A stretch of 64,000 nucleotides of DNA from an uncultured Fidelibacterota bacterium (GTDB lineage Bacteria > Fidelibacterota > Marinisomatia > Marinisomatales > Marinisomataceae). Of this stretch, positions 29,407-42,046 are shown piece by piece; the stretch's first letter is position 1, and each line of letters begins with the position of its first letter. The stretch is taken from contig CABZHT010000001.1 of the NCBI GenBank assembly GCA_902525615.1, positions 238,813 to 302,812 on the forward strand. The letters are read 5' to 3'. The notes beneath the pieces were generated by a model, which worked only from the letters and a program-made list of their open reading frames with translations, ran no database searches and was not told the DNA's origin. Made by a program: the position numbers and the translations under genes.

Positions 29407-29829
29407 TTATAACTCCTTGTAAATTGAGTCAAGGACACCGTTAACAAATGAAGTGCTATCTTCTGAGCTAAATTTTTTAGCATTTTCTATAGCAGAACTA
29501 ATAGTAACCTTGTGAGAAATATCATATGACTTTAGATGAATCATTTCGCATAAAGACATTTGCATAATTAGCTTATCAATAACATTTAATCTATCGACTG
29601 TCCAATTATCAAGATTACTTTCAATATGTTTATCTAAATCATCAGAAAATTGGATTGTTGAATTAAAGAGTTCTTCTACAAATTTTTTAGTCATTTTGTC
29701 AAATTCATATCTTTTTAAAATATCATGTAAGACTTTTTTAGCTTCCTCATTAGATACATGTTTTGCATAAAGTGCTTGTAAAACGGCCTCTCTAGCTAAC
29801 TTTCTTTGCTGTTTATCACTTTTTGCCAT
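29407..29829 (-). CDS. nusB: Transcription antitermination factor NusB
   Basis: 140-residue all-helical protein with the N-terminal AREAVLQALYAKHVS (about 12-26) and the C-terminal IENAKKFSSEDSTSFVNGVLDSIYKEL characteristic of NusB. It binds boxA RNA with NusE/S10 during rRNA transcription. It sits between leucine dehydrogenase (7 bp upstream) and secA (adjacent). Confidence 0.93.
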   Translation of the reverse strand: MAKSDKQQRKLAREAVLQALYAKHVSNEEAKKVLHDILKRYEFDKMTKKFVEELFNSTIQFSDDLDKHIESNLDNWTVDRLNVIDKLIMQMSLCEMIHLKSYDISHKVTISSAIENAKKFSSEDSTSFVNGVLDSIYKEL

Positions 29830-29836
29830 AAGATAG

Positions 29837-30901
29837 TTACTGATGATTCCATTTACTATAATCTTGAATTCGTCTTTCAGCTAAAATGTTAGCTGCTTCA
29901 AGTGTCGAAATATTATTATTTATCGCGTAATCAAAAATTCTTGTTAGAATATGATAAATACCTTCAACTTGAAATTTTGCCTTTTCTTTATCATAACCTT
30001 GAAGTTCATTTGCAACATTAATTAATCCACCTGCATTAATTACATAATCAGGTACATACATTATTTTTTTTTCTTTCAATAACTTTGAATCTCTATCTTC
30101 TTTTTCTAACTGATTGTTAGCAGCACCAGCAATAACACTACACTTTAGACTTTCAATCGCAGTGGGATTGATAACAGCCCCCATTGCACACGGAGAAAAA
30201 ACATCTAAGTCCATTGATATTAGCTCATCAGCACTTACTGGATTTACACCAAATTCATCTTTAACTCTTTGAAGTGATTCTTCATTAATATCATTTCCAT
30301 ATATTTCTGCACCTTCACTTTTTAAGTGAGAACACAAATAATATCCTACCTTGCCAAAACCTTGAACACCTATTTTAAGTCCATGTAATGATTGAATGTT
30401 TAATCTTTTTTTCAATGCAGCTTTCATTCCAACAAAAACTCCAAAAGCTGTAAGAATAGATGGATCACCGCTTCCTCCCATTGCTCTTTTGATTCCAGTA
30501 ACATGGTCAGTTTCCATTCTAATAAATTCCATATCACGGACAGTCATGCCAACATCTTCAGCAGTGATATATTTACCTCCAAGACTTTGTACAAATTTCC
30601 CAAATGATCTCAAAAGTACTTCTGATTTATCTGAATTTGGTTCTCCAATTATAACAGCTTTTCCACCACCTAAATTTAAATTAGAGATAGAAGCTTTATA
30701 TGTCATACCTCTGGATAATCTTAAAACATCTACAAGCGCATCTTCTTCGTTCTTGTATGGATACATTCTACATCCTCCCAAAGCAGGACCTAAAACAGTA
30801 TTATGTATTGCAATTATTGCTTTTAATCCAGAAGATGGATCATTACAATAGACAACTTGTTCATGATTTTTATCAGATATTTTTTCAAAAATTTTTGTCA
30901 T
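29837..30901 (-). CDS. Leucine/valine dehydrogenase (Glu/Leu/Phe/Val dehydrogenase family)
   Basis: 354 residues. The N-terminal substrate domain has GPALGGCRMYPY (about 38-49) and LNLGGGKAVIIGEP (about 74-87), with the catalytic Lys in GGGK. It is followed by AEDVGMTVRDM and a Rossmann domain starting at about 170 (KIGVQGFGKVGYYL). C-terminal marks are PCAMGAVINP and VPDYVINAGGLINVANEL. It oxidatively deaminates branched-chain amino acids with NAD+. Leu, Val or Phe preference is not certain. Confidence 0.92.
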   Translation of the reverse strand: MTKIFEKISDKNHEQVVYCNDPSSGLKAIIAIHNTVLGPALGGCRMYPYKNEEDALVDVLRLSRGMTYKASISNLNLGGGKAVIIGEPNSDKSEVLLRSFGKFVQSLGGKYITAEDVGMTVRDMEFIRMETDHVTGIKRAMGGSGDPSILTAFGVFVGMKAALKKRLNIQSLHGLKIGVQGFGKVGYYLCSHLKSEGAEIYGNDINEESLQRVKDEFGVNPVSADELISMDLDVFSPCAMGAVINPTAIESLKCSVIAGAANNQLEKEDRDSKLLKEKKIMYVPDYVINAGGLINVANELQGYDKEKAKFQVEGIYHILTRIFDYAINNNISTLEAANILAERRIQDYSKWNHQ

Positions 30902-30910
30902 TATAATTTC

Positions 30911-31858
30911 CTATTTATTCTTGGATTTTGAATAAGCGTCAATGATATCTTTTACAAGATGATGTCTTGCAATATCATGTTCACTTAGTTTTACAATCCC
31001 AATATCATTAATATTTTTTAATATTTTTAAAACATCAATCAATCCAGAATTAGACTTTGTCGGTAGATCAATTTGCGATTCATCGCCAGTTATTATCGCT
31101 CTTGATTCAATTCCTAATCTTGTTAGAAACATTTTCATTTGAATTGATGAAGCATTTTGAGCCTCATCAAGAATCATAGCTGAACGATTGATTGTTCTTC
31201 CCCTCATGTATGCCAATGGTATTATTTCAATAATACCTCTATCTAAAAAATTTTGAATTTTATTTTTTGGCAATAATTCGTGAAGTGCATCATATAATGG
31301 TGCAAGATATGGATCAATTTTATCTTTAAGGTCTCCTGGAAGAAATCCTAAATTTTCTCCAGCTTCAACAGCAGGTCTACAGAAAATAATTTTTTCAATT
31401 TCATGTTTTTCAAGTAACGATAATGCATATGCGACAGCAAGGAATGTTTTTCCCGTTCCTGCTGGACCAACAGAAATAATAATATCGTTTTTGAAAAAAG
31501 ATTGAACTAATTCTTTTTGTCCATCAGTTCTAGGAAAAACTGGACCCTTTTTACCATAAAATAATACATTCTCAATGGAGCCATTGGGTTTAGATGATTG
31601 TTCGGATACATTTAAAGCAACTAATTGTGATATATCTTTTTGTGATAAGGTATTACCTTTTTTAATTGATTCAATCATTTGATTTAAAACTGAATCAAAA
31701 TGATTGATATCTTTTTTTAGACCTTGGCAAAAAATATTGTTTCCTCTAACATTTAATTGAAGAGGAAGTTGTTTTTCTAAAAAAATAATATTTTTATCAC
31801 CAACTCCATATAGACTTGTTAAATCGACGCCTTTTATTTCAAACGTTTTTTTCATCAT
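30911..31858 (-). CDS. PhoH-like ATPase
   Basis: 315 residues. An N-terminal region of about 100 residues carries the PhoH-type KH-like part. The PhoH ATPase domain then has Walker [19 protein letters not shown] (about 134-151), [18 protein letters not shown] (about 164-181) and Walker [11 protein letters not shown] (about 233). It is probably an RNA-associated ATPase/helicase in ribosome maturation or RNA turnover. The usual partner ybeY is not next to it. Its start overlaps the 3' end of aspS by 20 bp. Confidence 0.93.
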   Translation of the reverse strand: MMKKTFEIKGVDLTSLYGVGDKNIIFLEKQLPLQLNVRGNNIFCQGLKKDINHFDSVLNQMIESIKKGNTLSQKDISQLVALNVSEQSSKPNGSIENVLFYGKKGPVFPRTDGQKELVQSFFKNDIIISVGPAGTGKTFLAVAYALSLLEKHEIEKIIFCRPAVEAGENLGFLPGDLKDKIDPYLAPLYDALHELLPKNKIQNFLDRGIIEIIPLAYMRGRTINRSAMILDEAQNASSIQMKMFLTRLGIESRAIITGDESQIDLPTKSNSGLIDVLKILKNINDIGIVKLSEHDIARHHLVKDIIDAYSKSKNK

Positions 31859-33590
31859 CTACAATCTTTATTCCAAGTTCATTTAATTGTTCTTCTGAAA
31901 CAAGGTTTGGAGCTTCTTCCATCAAAGCAGATGCTGATGTTGTCTTTGGAAATGCAATAACGTCTCTAATATTTGTCACTCCTGCTAACAACATGACTAA
32001 TCTATCTAACCCAAATGCAATACCACCATGAGGAGGAGTACCATATTTAAGTGCATCTATAAAAAATCCAAATTTTTCCAAAATTTCCTTATCAGATAGA
32101 TTCATTATTTTAAATATATCTTTTTGCAATTTATGGTCATGGATTCTTATTGAACCTCCAGCTACTTCATATCCATTAATTACTATATCATATCCTTTAG
32201 AAATAATATCTCCAGGATTTGATAATACATTTTCAATATCAGAGTCTTTCGGAGCTGTAAAAGGATGATTTACAGAATCAAATCTTTCAGTCTTATCATT
32301 CCAATCAAATAAAGGAAAATCTACAATCCAAACAGGAGAAAACAGACTATTATCCTTAAGATTCAATATATCGCCAAGCCTACTTCTTACTTTTCCAAGA
32401 ATTTTGAGTGAATTATTTAGCTTATCGCCAACCATAAAACATATTGAGTTATCTTTAATTCCAAAATTATTAATAATTTCATTACGAAGTTCAGAATCAA
32501 AAAATTTAGAAATTCCTCCCTCAAAATCCCCATTATTCACTTTAAACCACGCTAGGCCTTTAGCACCAATTGACTGAGCATAAGCATCCATTTCATCTAT
32601 AACTTTTCTGGAGAATTTATCAGCTTCTTGAATGTGAATCATTCTTACAGCCTCACAGGAAGAAAATGCTTTAAAATCAGATTTATCTGAAAAAGGCTTG
32701 AAATCATTGATAATCATTTCAAATCTTAAATCAGGCTTATCAGTACCATATTTTTCAATAGCTTCTTTGTAAGGAAGAATTGGAAAATCATTTAAATCTA
32801 CATTAATTATATCTTTAAATACTTTGACAATTAAATTTTGAACTAAATTTCTGACTTCATCTTCATCAACAAAACTCATTTCTAAATCAATTTGAGTAAA
32901 CTCAGGTTGACGATCAGATCTTAAATCTTCGTCTCTAAAACATTTAACGATTTGAAAATATCTATCTAAACCGGAAATCATAAATAGTTGCTTATACATT
33001 TGTGGAGATTGTGGTAAAGCATAGAATTGGCCATTGTGAACTCTGCTAGGCACTAAATAATCTCTAGCACCTTCAGGAGTTGATTTCATCAAAACTGGTG
33101 TTTCAATCTCTAAAAAATTATTTTTTGATAAGAAATTTCTTACTACCTGAGCTGTTTTATGTCTTATAATTAAATTATTTTGAAGAGAAGAATTTCTAAG
33201 CTCTAAATATCTATATTTTAATCTATGCTCTTCCGAAGATGCTTCCCGATCTTGTATGGATAAAGGCATAGGTTCAGCAGTGCTTAATAAATCAATTTTT
33301 TCCACTAAAACTTCAATTTCCCCTGTTGATAAATCAGGATTGATTAAATCTTTTTCTCTTGCTGAAACTTTACCGGATACATGAATTACATCTTCATTTG
33401 ACAAGGTTTTACCAATTTCAATTAATTCATTAGAACTTAGTATAACCTGTGTTTTCCCAAAACGGTCACGAATATCTATAAATATAATTTGACCATGGGT
33501 TCTTAAAGAGTTTACCCAGCCTGAAAGTTGAACGGTCTTGTCAATATGATTATTATTCAGTTCACCACAATTATGTGTTCTAATAGTCAT
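31839..33590 (-). CDS. aspS: Aspartyl-tRNA synthetase (possibly Asp/Asn)
   Basis: 583 residues. The N-terminal OB anticodon-binding domain ([20 protein letters not shown], about 17-36) is followed by the class II core with [20 protein letters not shown] (about 146-165), motif 2 [19 protein letters not shown] and motif 3 [15 protein letters not shown] (about 540). The bacterial GAD insertion lies between them. It charges tRNA-Asp. Whether it is non-discriminating depends on gatCAB, which is not in this window. Confidence 0.96.
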   Translation of the reverse strand: MTIRTHNCGELNNNHIDKTVQLSGWVNSLRTHGQIIFIDIRDRFGKTQVILSSNELIEIGKTLSNEDVIHVSGKVSAREKDLINPDLSTGEIEVLVEKIDLLSTAEPMPLSIQDREASSEEHRLKYRYLELRNSSLQNNLIIRHKTAQVVRNFLSKNNFLEIETPVLMKSTPEGARDYLVPSRVHNGQFYALPQSPQMYKQLFMISGLDRYFQIVKCFRDEDLRSDRQPEFTQIDLEMSFVDEDEVRNLVQNLIVKVFKDIINVDLNDFPILPYKEAIEKYGTDKPDLRFEMIINDFKPFSDKSDFKAFSSCEAVRMIHIQEADKFSRKVIDEMDAYAQSIGAKGLAWFKVNNGDFEGGISKFFDSELRNEIINNFGIKDNSICFMVGDKLNNSLKILGKVRSRLGDILNLKDNSLFSPVWIVDFPLFDWNDKTERFDSVNHPFTAPKDSDIENVLSNPGDIISKGYDIVINGYEVAGGSIRIHDHKLQKDIFKIMNLSDKEILEKFGFFIDALKYGTPPHGGIAFGLDRLVMLLAGVTNIRDVIAFPKTTSASALMEEAPNLVSEEQLNELGIKIVDDEKNV

Positions 33591-33607
33591 TTATAATAAT
33601 CTAACAA

Positions 33608-36149
<2,542 letters not shown>

Positions 36150-36150
36150 A

Positions 36151-37668
36151 TTAGAAGCTCTTCTTAAATTCCTCTATTGCCTTATTCATCTTTTTACCAA
36201 GATCGTCTGAAATATCTCCTGAACTTTTTATTTCTTCTAAGCATTCAGAGTGTTTTGACTCAAAATGCTCTAAAAGACCTACTTCAAATTCCTTAACAGA
36301 CTCTAATTCAATATCATCTAAATAACCCTGACTCGCAGCATAAATAATTGCAACCTGCTTTTCAGTTGTCATTGGTACATATTGATTCTGTTTTAGAATT
36401 TCAACCATTCTTCTTCCTCTTGTAATTTGAGCTGCAGTTGATTCATCCAAATCTGAAGCAAATTTTGCAAAAGCTTCCAATTCTCTAAATTGAGCTAAAT
36501 CTAACCTTAATTTACCTGCAATTTTTTTCATAGCTTTAATCTGTGCACTACCACCAACTCTTGAAACAGATAATCCAACATCAACAGCTGGTCTAACTCC
36601 TCCGTTAAACAAGTTTGTATCTAGATAAATCTGTCCATCTGTAATTGATATTACGTTTGTTGGAATATATGCGGAAACATCACCTTCTTGAGTTTCAATA
36701 ACTGGAAGTGCGGTAAGCGAACCAGAACCCAAATCTTCTGAAAGCTTTGAAGCCCTTTCTAATAATCTACTATGTAAGTAGAATACATCGCCTGGAAACG
36801 CTTCTCTTCCGGGAGGTCTTCTCAAGACAAGAGACATTTGCCTATATGCAGTAGCTTGTTTTGATAAATCATCATAAACAATTAAACCGTGCATACCATT
36901 ATCTCTATAATATTCTCCCATAGCACAACCTGAATAAGGAGCAATATATTGTAATGGAGCTGGATCTGAAGCATTTGCTACAACAACAGTTGTGTACTCC
37001 ATCGCGCCATTAGCTTCAAGCTCAGCAACAAGCTTTGCAACTGTTGATGCCTTTTGACCAACAGCAACATAAACACAATATACCGGGCTATCAGAACTAT
37101 GAGTGGATTTTTGGTTAATAATAGCATCAATTGCAATTGCTGATTTTCCAGTTTGCCTATCACCAATAATTAACTCTCTTTGACCTCTACCAATTGGGAT
37201 CATGCTATCAATTGATTTTAATCCAGTTTGTAGGGGTTCTTTAACCGGAAATCTTTGCATAACACCTAATGCTTTTCTTTCGATTGGTAAGGTTTCTTTA
37301 GCATTGATAGGACCCTTTCCATCCATTGGCTGACCAAGAGGATCAACAACGCGGCCTAAAAGTTCTTTCCCAACTGGCACTTCAACAACTTTACCTGTTC
37401 TTTTAACTGTGTCGCCTTCTTTTACAAGACTACTATCACCAAATAGTACTGCGCCAACATTTTCTTCTTCTAAATTTAAAGCCATCCCAAATACATTATT
37501 TGGAAACTCAACTAGCTCAGAACTCATTACGCTTCCAAGTCCGCTTGTCCTAGCAACACCATCGCCAATTTCTAAAACTTCGCCAACTTCATTAACATCA
37601 ACACTTTCATTGATATTTTTAATCTGACTTCGTAGCAAATCACCAATTTCATTTGTCTTAATATCCAT
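36151..37668 (-). CDS. atpA: ATP synthase F1 subunit alpha
   Basis: 505 residues. The Walker A variant is [16 protein letters not shown] (about 168-183), followed by [17 protein letters not shown] (about 267) and [20 protein letters not shown]. It is the regulatory, non-catalytic hexamer subunit. The N-terminus contains [10 protein letters not shown] (about 32). It follows atpH with no gap. Confidence 0.98.
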   Translation of the reverse strand: MDIKTNEIGDLLRSQIKNINESVDVNEVGEVLEIGDGVARTSGLGSVMSSELVEFPNNVFGMALNLEEENVGAVLFGDSSLVKEGDTVKRTGKVVEVPVGKELLGRVVDPLGQPMDGKGPINAKETLPIERKALGVMQRFPVKEPLQTGLKSIDSMIPIGRGQRELIIGDRQTGKSAIAIDAIINQKSTHSSDSPVYCVYVAVGQKASTVAKLVAELEANGAMEYTTVVVANASDPAPLQYIAPYSGCAMGEYYRDNGMHGLIVYDDLSKQATAYRQMSLVLRRPPGREAFPGDVFYLHSRLLERASKLSEDLGSGSLTALPVIETQEGDVSAYIPTNVISITDGQIYLDTNLFNGGVRPAVDVGLSVSRVGGSAQIKAMKKIAGKLRLDLAQFRELEAFAKFASDLDESTAAQITRGRRMVEILKQNQYVPMTTEKQVAIIYAASQGYLDDIELESVKEFEVGLLEHFESKHSECLEEIKSSGDISDDLGKKMNKAIEEFKKSF

Positions 37669-38211
37669 TTATACCCCTACTAATTTTGATTTTGCGTTTT
37701 CTAATTTTGTTTGCAGACTACTATCATACAATGTGTCGTCTACTTTAATCTTAAGTCCCCCAATTAAATTTTTATCAACATCGAAGTTGATATCAATTTT
37801 CTTATTGATAAGTTCACTCAAAGAATTACATATATCATCTTTTTGATCACTATTCATTTCATTTGAAGAAACCACTTCAACAAATGCAATATTTAGTTTT
37901 TGCTTTGATAGCAATGTAAAATTCTTGGCAACATCTTTTAATAGATTAATGTCATCATTTTCAATTACTACTTTTAAAACTTCTACCAAAATTACACTCA
38001 TTGAGTTTGAAACAGCTTTCTCAAAAAGACTCTTTTTTTCTACACTATCTACAGTCTTCGATTTGAAAAAAGTATTAATTGATAAATCATCTTTTAAAGA
38101 AGAATTAAATTCATCTAATCCGTTTTTAACACCTATAAAGTCGTCAAATGAATTAACGGAATCATTTAATAGATTGGAATAAATATTTATCTTTTTAAGA
38201 TTTTGCTTCAT
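37669..38211 (-). CDS. atpH: ATP synthase F1 subunit delta
   Basis: 180-residue OSCP/delta subunit linking F1 to the peripheral stalk. It is poorly conserved, as usual. The best mark is the C-terminal segment VDKNLIGGLKIKVDDTLYDS with SLQTKL (about 142-168), which matches the delta signature. It overlaps the 3' end of atpF by 17 bp, and its position between atpF and atpA confirms it. Confidence 0.94.
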   Translation of the reverse strand: MKQNLKKINIYSNLLNDSVNSFDDFIGVKNGLDEFNSSLKDDLSINTFFKSKTVDSVEKKSLFEKAVSNSMSVILVEVLKVVIENDDINLLKDVAKNFTLLSKQKLNIAFVEVVSSNEMNSDQKDDICNSLSELINKKIDINFDVDKNLIGGLKIKVDDTLYDSSLQTKLENAKSKLVGV

Positions 38212-38701
38212 CTACTTTTACTGCTTCTAATGATGATTTAATAAACTTGCTATTGTCATCATCCTTAACATTTCTTTGTAAAACTTTTGTAGCTAATTCT
38301 AGACTAAGATCTACAACTTCTTCCTTAATTTCTTTAATAGCCCTTTTCTTCTCAATCTCTATTTTTGACTTAGCGTCATCAAGAAATTCATTAGATTTTG
38401 CTTTTGCATCATTAAGTATTTTAGCTGCAGACTCTTCAGCTCTAAGCTTACTATCTCCTACAATTGCTTTACCTTCTTTTTTGGCCTCATTAAGTATTTT
38501 TTCAGACTCATCTTTAATTTGTTCAAGATCAGTCTTAGCGCTTTCTGCCATTTTAAGAGATTCTGCAATATCTTTTTCTCTTTCTTCTAAAAAGTCTAAA
38601 AGAGGATTCCATGCATACTTTCTTAATACAAAAAGCACTGTCATAAAAATAACTAATGACCAGACATATGTGCCTAGTTCTGGCGTTAATAATGGATTCA
38701 T
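38195..38701 (-). CDS. atpF: ATP synthase F0 subunit b
   Basis: 168 residues: one N-terminal membrane helix (TYVWSLVIFMTVLFVLRKYAW, positions about 8-28, split by eye) and a long charged coiled coil (about 35-160, rich in AEES and KAKSNE-type heptads) that forms the peripheral stalk. NPLLDFLEEREKDIAESL (about 31-48) is typical of subunit b. Only one b gene is present in the operon. Confidence 0.96.
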   Translation of the reverse strand: MNPLLTPELGTYVWSLVIFMTVLFVLRKYAWNPLLDFLEEREKDIAESLKMAESAKTDLEQIKDESEKILNEAKKEGKAIVGDSKLRAEESAAKILNDAKAKSNEFLDDAKSKIEIEKKRAIKEIKEEVVDLSLELATKVLQRNVKDDDNSKFIKSSLEAVKVDEAKS

Positions 38702-38719
38702 ATTATTTCCTTATTTTGA

Positions 38720-38902
38720 TTACAGAACTAGTGATAACAATCCAAGCAAAATTGCTGCACCTTCAACTAAAATAGCTAAAAGAAATGTTTGCGATCTAAT
38801 TTCTCCAGCTGCTTCAGGTTGTCTTGCAATAGCTTGAGCTACTCCATAACCAATTAATCCGATACCAATTCCGGCACCAATTACTGCTAAACCTGCTCCC
38901 AT
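38720..38902 (-). CDS. atpE: ATP synthase F0 subunit c (very short)
   Basis: 60-residue hairpin of two helices with the polar loop ARQPEA (about 26-31). The ion-binding carboxylate is Glu in ILVEGAA (about 47). The Na+-type Gln in helix 1 is Ile here, and Glu is followed by Gly rather than Ser/Thr, so the ring is predicted to be H+-coupled. The start is fixed by a strong AGGAG 7 nt before the ATG. The N-terminus is about ten residues shorter than in most c subunits. Confidence 0.95.
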   Translation of the reverse strand: MGAGLAVIGAGIGIGLIGYGVAQAIARQPEAAGEIRSQTFLLAILVEGAAILLGLLSLVL

Positions 38903-38922
38903 AGTGAGACTCCTTTTTTTTG

Positions 38923-39921
38923 TTAGTGATCTACGTGTATAGCCATTCCAATAAAAACGGCTGTTAATAATGCAAAAACATATGCTTGTATTACTGCAAC
39001 TAACAGTTCAAGCATAGTTAATCCTAATGCAAGCGTGATTGAAAAAGGTGCTATTCCAAAACCAGCTAAACCTCCCAATTCTGAAGTTGCACTAAAAATA
39101 AAAGTTATAAAAATTATTAAAGCAATATGCCCACCCATCATATTTCCAGCTAACCTAAGTGTCAAAGCAAGTGGACGAATAAATAAACCCATGAATTCAA
39201 TTGGTACAACTACAAAGTATAGTGGCCAAGGCAATCCTGACGGTGCTAAATTTTTCCAATGTTGTACAAAACCATATTTTTGAATTCCAGCAGCAATAAA
39301 GGCGACAAATGTAATAGTAGCTATTGCAAAAGTAACATTAACATTCGCCGTAACTGTATGGCCACCTTTTGATAATAAATATAATATATTATCCTTACCT
39401 AACATTTCAGCTTTATACCCAATTTTACCTATCAACCCTGTTAAATCAAAAATTGGTATTAGACCTAAAACATTTCCAAAAAGAACAAAAAAGAAAATTG
39501 TATAAACTAAAGGAGCCCAAGATCTATACTCTTTATCTCCAATAAAATTCTTAAGAACATCCTCTCTTAAATAAATAACAAACATCTCAATAATACTCAT
39601 AAACTTGTTAGGAATATTTTTCTTATGAGAAATATAACCTTGAATTAGCGTTACAACTGTTGAAACAACTATAAAAGAAACAAAGAACAGTAAAAAAACG
39701 TGCTTTGAAATTCCTAAATCGATATAAAATAGCGACTCACTAGAAATACCAAAAAAATTGGAAATCTTCTCAGATAGCGAATTAAGAAATTCAAATTCAA
39801 ATATATTTTTTTTGCTGTTTGCAACATGGTCAATAGCATATTCAGGAGCTTGATCCATTGTCCATTCTTTTCCAACTTTTTCAGCAATAAACATCGACGA
39901 AATATAAATAGAAAGTTGCAA
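38923..39921 (-). CDS. atpB: ATP synthase F0 subunit a
   Basis: 332 residues from TTG (39921), or 323 from ATG (39894); no clear Shine-Dalgarno decides between them. The N-terminal 70 or so residues are an extension (QAPEYAIDHVANSKK) absent from the 270-residue E. coli protein but usual in FCB-group subunit a. The stator arginine is in RPLALTLRLAGNMMGGH (about 245-261), and the C-terminal helix carries VAVIQAYVFALL. It forms the two proton half-channels. Six membrane helices are likely. Confidence 0.95.
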   Translation of the reverse strand: MQLSIYISSMFIAEKVGKEWTMDQAPEYAIDHVANSKKNIFEFEFLNSLSEKISNFFGISSESLFYIDLGISKHVFLLFFVSFIVVSTVVTLIQGYISHKKNIPNKFMSIIEMFVIYLREDVLKNFIGDKEYRSWAPLVYTIFFFVLFGNVLGLIPIFDLTGLIGKIGYKAEMLGKDNILYLLSKGGHTVTANVNVTFAIATITFVAFIAAGIQKYGFVQHWKNLAPSGLPWPLYFVVVPIEFMGLFIRPLALTLRLAGNMMGGHIALIIFITFIFSATSELGGLAGFGIAPFSITLALGLTMLELLVAVIQAYVFALLTAVFIGMAIHVDH

Positions 39922-39948
39922 GGAAATACAGAAAAAAAAGTGTAAATC

Positions 39949-40146
39949 TTAATTATTATTTTTTACATGCTGATATGCACGATAAGAAGCATGAAAAACT
40001 CCAATAATAATTACAAAAATTTTCCAAAAATCATTAAACAAAAAATAAGCTATTAAAAGCCAAGATATAATAATTCCAATGAATTGAAAATAGACTGAAT
40101 AACTTTCAGCTATAATCGAACTTAGTTTCTTGTTTTTACTCATCAA
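39949..40146 (-). CDS. Small two-helix membrane protein, probable AtpI/AtpZ-like
   Basis: 65 residues with two hydrophobic helices (YFQFIGIIISWLLIAYFLF, about 19-37, and FWKIFVIIIGVFHASYRAY, about 40-58) separated by a short ND turn. It is immediately upstream of atpB, where AtpI/AtpZ-type assembly factors are normally encoded. The similarity is weak, so the name rests on topology and position. It overlaps the bactofilin gene by 11 bp. Confidence 0.65.
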   Translation of the reverse strand: MMSKNKKLSSIIAESYSVYFQFIGIIISWLLIAYFLFNDFWKIFVIIIGVFHASYRAYQHVKNNN

Positions 40147-40480
40147 CTATAATGTCACATCTTCCTGAAAATTGGGCACCATCTTCTATTGTTAGAATTT
40201 TATATTTAAGATTTCCAACAAGCTCACAACCTTTTAGAAGTTCAGCTGGACCATTAATGAATGCATCTCCTTCAATATAACCATTAATTTGAATCATTGA
40301 AGCTTCAACATCACCATAGATTTTTCCATTTTTTGCTAGTTGAATTGCTCCATCAGTTTTGACAGACCCCTTTATCTCACCATAAATGGTCACATTGCCA
40401 CTTAGAATCATATTGCCATCAATAGCTACATCTTCAGCAATGATTGTTTGGCTATTAGTTGCTTTGGATTGAATTTTCAT
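40136..40480 (-). CDS. Bactofilin
   Basis: 114-residue polymer-forming beta-helix protein (DUF583). The repeats are about six residues apart and rich in G-x-I/V: IDGNMILSGNVTIYGEIKGS (about 20-39), GKIYGDVEASMIQINGYIEG (about 52-71), ELVGNLKYKILTIEDGAQFS. Bactofilins form membrane-associated scaffolds and often direct M23 peptidases to local cell-wall sites. The M23 gene is directly upstream with a 4-bp overlap, which supports the same partnership here. Confidence 0.93.
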   Translation of the reverse strand: MKIQSKATNSQTIIAEDVAIDGNMILSGNVTIYGEIKGSVKTDGAIQLAKNGKIYGDVEASMIQINGYIEGDAFINGPAELLKGCELVGNLKYKILTIEDGAQFSGRCDIIVDE

Positions 40481-41211
40481 TGGGATAATTTATCAGATTT
40501 TAAGTTAAAATCTTCGAAAAAATTAATTGGATCGATAGAATTTCCATCTTTCCAAATTTCAAAATGTAAATGAGGACCTGTGGACATACCAGTATTACCT
40601 AATTTAGCAATTATATCTCCTGCTTTAACTGTATCCCCCTTTTTGATAAAATTTTCTTGATTATGATAATAATGTGAAAGATATCCATTTTGATGATCTA
40701 TGATAACAAAATTTCCGAAATCATTTGAAAAATCGCTAAAAACTATTTGTCCGTCCGATATGGCAAAAATAGGTGTTCCTTCAATATTTACAACATCTAT
40801 TCCAAAATGTTTAGTTTCTGGGTCATATGTTCTGCTAATTAGACCATCTGCAGGCTTTACTGAGGGAAGATTATTCGCCAATATATATCTTATATTGTCT
40901 TCATTTAAATCATTAGCCTTTTCTGTACCAATAATTGAATCTATATAAGATTTCATTAAGGCAATCTCTTCAATCGACTTATCAATGTTATTAATGATTT
41001 CTTGTTGTTGTTTTATTTCTTTGTTTATTGTTGAAATTCTTAAGTATTCTTTTACAATTGGTGATGAAAAATATAAAAGTACAATTGACCCAAAGACAAT
41101 TATTGATAATAATACAATTGATGAAATAAATGTTAGTCTACTAAATTCTATTTGCCACGATTTATCTGAGAATGGAGATATAAATAAAATTTTATATTTA
41201 CTTAATTTCAT
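40477..41211 (-). CDS. M23 family metallopeptidase
   Basis: 244 residues: an N-terminal membrane anchor (FISSIVLLSIIVFGSIVLLY, about 28-47), a coiled-coil region (about 60-95), and the LytM domain with HFGIDVVNIEGTPIFAISDG (first His/Asp ligands, about 140) and TGPHLHFEIWKDG (HxH, about 210). It cleaves peptidoglycan cross-links. It is coupled by overlap with bactofilin, and parB is 4 bp upstream. Confidence 0.93.
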   Translation of the reverse strand: MKLSKYKILFISPFSDKSWQIEFSRLTFISSIVLLSIIVFGSIVLLYFSSPIVKEYLRISTINKEIKQQQEIINNIDKSIEEIALMKSYIDSIIGTEKANDLNEDNIRYILANNLPSVKPADGLISRTYDPETKHFGIDVVNIEGTPIFAISDGQIVFSDFSNDFGNFVIIDHQNGYLSHYYHNQENFIKKGDTVKAGDIIAKLGNTGMSTGPHLHFEIWKDGNSIDPINFFEDFNLKSDKLSQ

Positions 41212-41215
41212 AAAA

Positions 41216-42046
41216 TTAATCAGACTTGATTGACTTTAGCTTGTCTAGTACTCTACTGACAGTTTGTTTACTGAAATTAATCTTAATAAAACCTTTTTTG
41301 GTTTTAGCATTTTGATTAATAACTACTTTTTCGCCAATCAATCTCGAGAGCTTGTCTTGAATGTCTTTTAATTGAGGAGAAACTTTTCTTTTTGAAGCTA
41401 GTTTTTCTGTCTTTCGTACTGATATCTTCTCTGTTAATAGTTTTTGCCAAAGCTGAAGCATACCTTGGGTAGTTTTTCTCTGTAAAATTGCTCTTGCTTG
41501 TCCTGCATTTATTTCACCTTTTAAGATACTGTCTTGGATTTGATCAGGAAGCTTTAAAAGTCTTAAAGCATTAGAAACTGCAGGCCTTGATTTACCAACT
41601 GTTTTTGCTATTTCAGTAATTGAAGATTGCAAATTTTCTTGAAGATATTTATATCCTTTTGCCTCTTCTATTGGGTTAAGGTCTTCTCTTTGAATATTCT
41701 CAATCAGCGCCATATACATTACATCTTTTGTTGTATCTGCATCAATAACGTAAGCTAAAATTCTTTTTTTGTTTAATAGTTTATGGGCCCTATATCTCCT
41801 TTCACCAGCTACAATAATATATTTATTGTCAACTTTTTTAACAGTAATTGGACTAATCAAACCTTTTTCATCAATGGATTGAGCTAGTTGTTTTAGAGAT
41901 TTGTCTACAAAATTTTTTCTTGGCTGATTAGGATTAGGTTTAATTTTACTTAAAAGAATACTGTTTTGATTAAAATCTTCTAGATTATTCTTTGAAGGAG
42001 TTAAAAGAGCTCCTAAACCTTGACCAAGCTGTTTATTTTTTTTCAT
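41216..42046 (-). CDS. parB: Chromosome-partitioning protein ParB
   Basis: 276 residues. N-terminal GQGLGALL (ParA-interacting tail), then the CTPase/ParB domain with PNPNQPRKNF (about 38) and VAGERRYRAHKLL (about 80). ALIENIQREDLNPIEEAKGY is the classic junction, followed by the HTH (ITEIAKTVGKSRPAVSNALRLL, positions about 138-159, shown only in part by function). It binds parS and loads condensin. No parS-like palindrome was confirmed in the window. Its start overlaps parA by 14 bp. Confidence 0.96.
   Translation of the reverse strand: MKKNKQLGQGLGALLTPSKNNLEDFNQNSILLSKIKPNPNQPRKNFVDKSLKQLAQSIDEKGLISPITVKKVDNKYIIVAGERRYRAHKLLNKKRILAYVIDADTTKDVMYMALIENIQREDLNPIEEAKGYKYLQENLQSSITEIAKTVGKSRPAVSNALRLLKLPDQIQDSILKGEINAGQARAILQRKTTQGMLQLWQKLLTEKISVRKTEKLASKRKVSPQLKDIQDKLSRLIGEKVVINQNAKTKKGFIKINFSKQTVSRVLDKLKSIKSD

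Noticed and set aside
30396..30851. 151-codon open frame antisense to leucine dehydrogenase
   Set aside because: Composition mirrors the real gene and no recognisable domain is present.
38247..38837. 196-codon open frame antisense to atpF/atpE
   Set aside because: It is a Ser/Leu-rich mirror of the coiled-coil atpF and c-subunit genes, with no ribosome binding site or motif.
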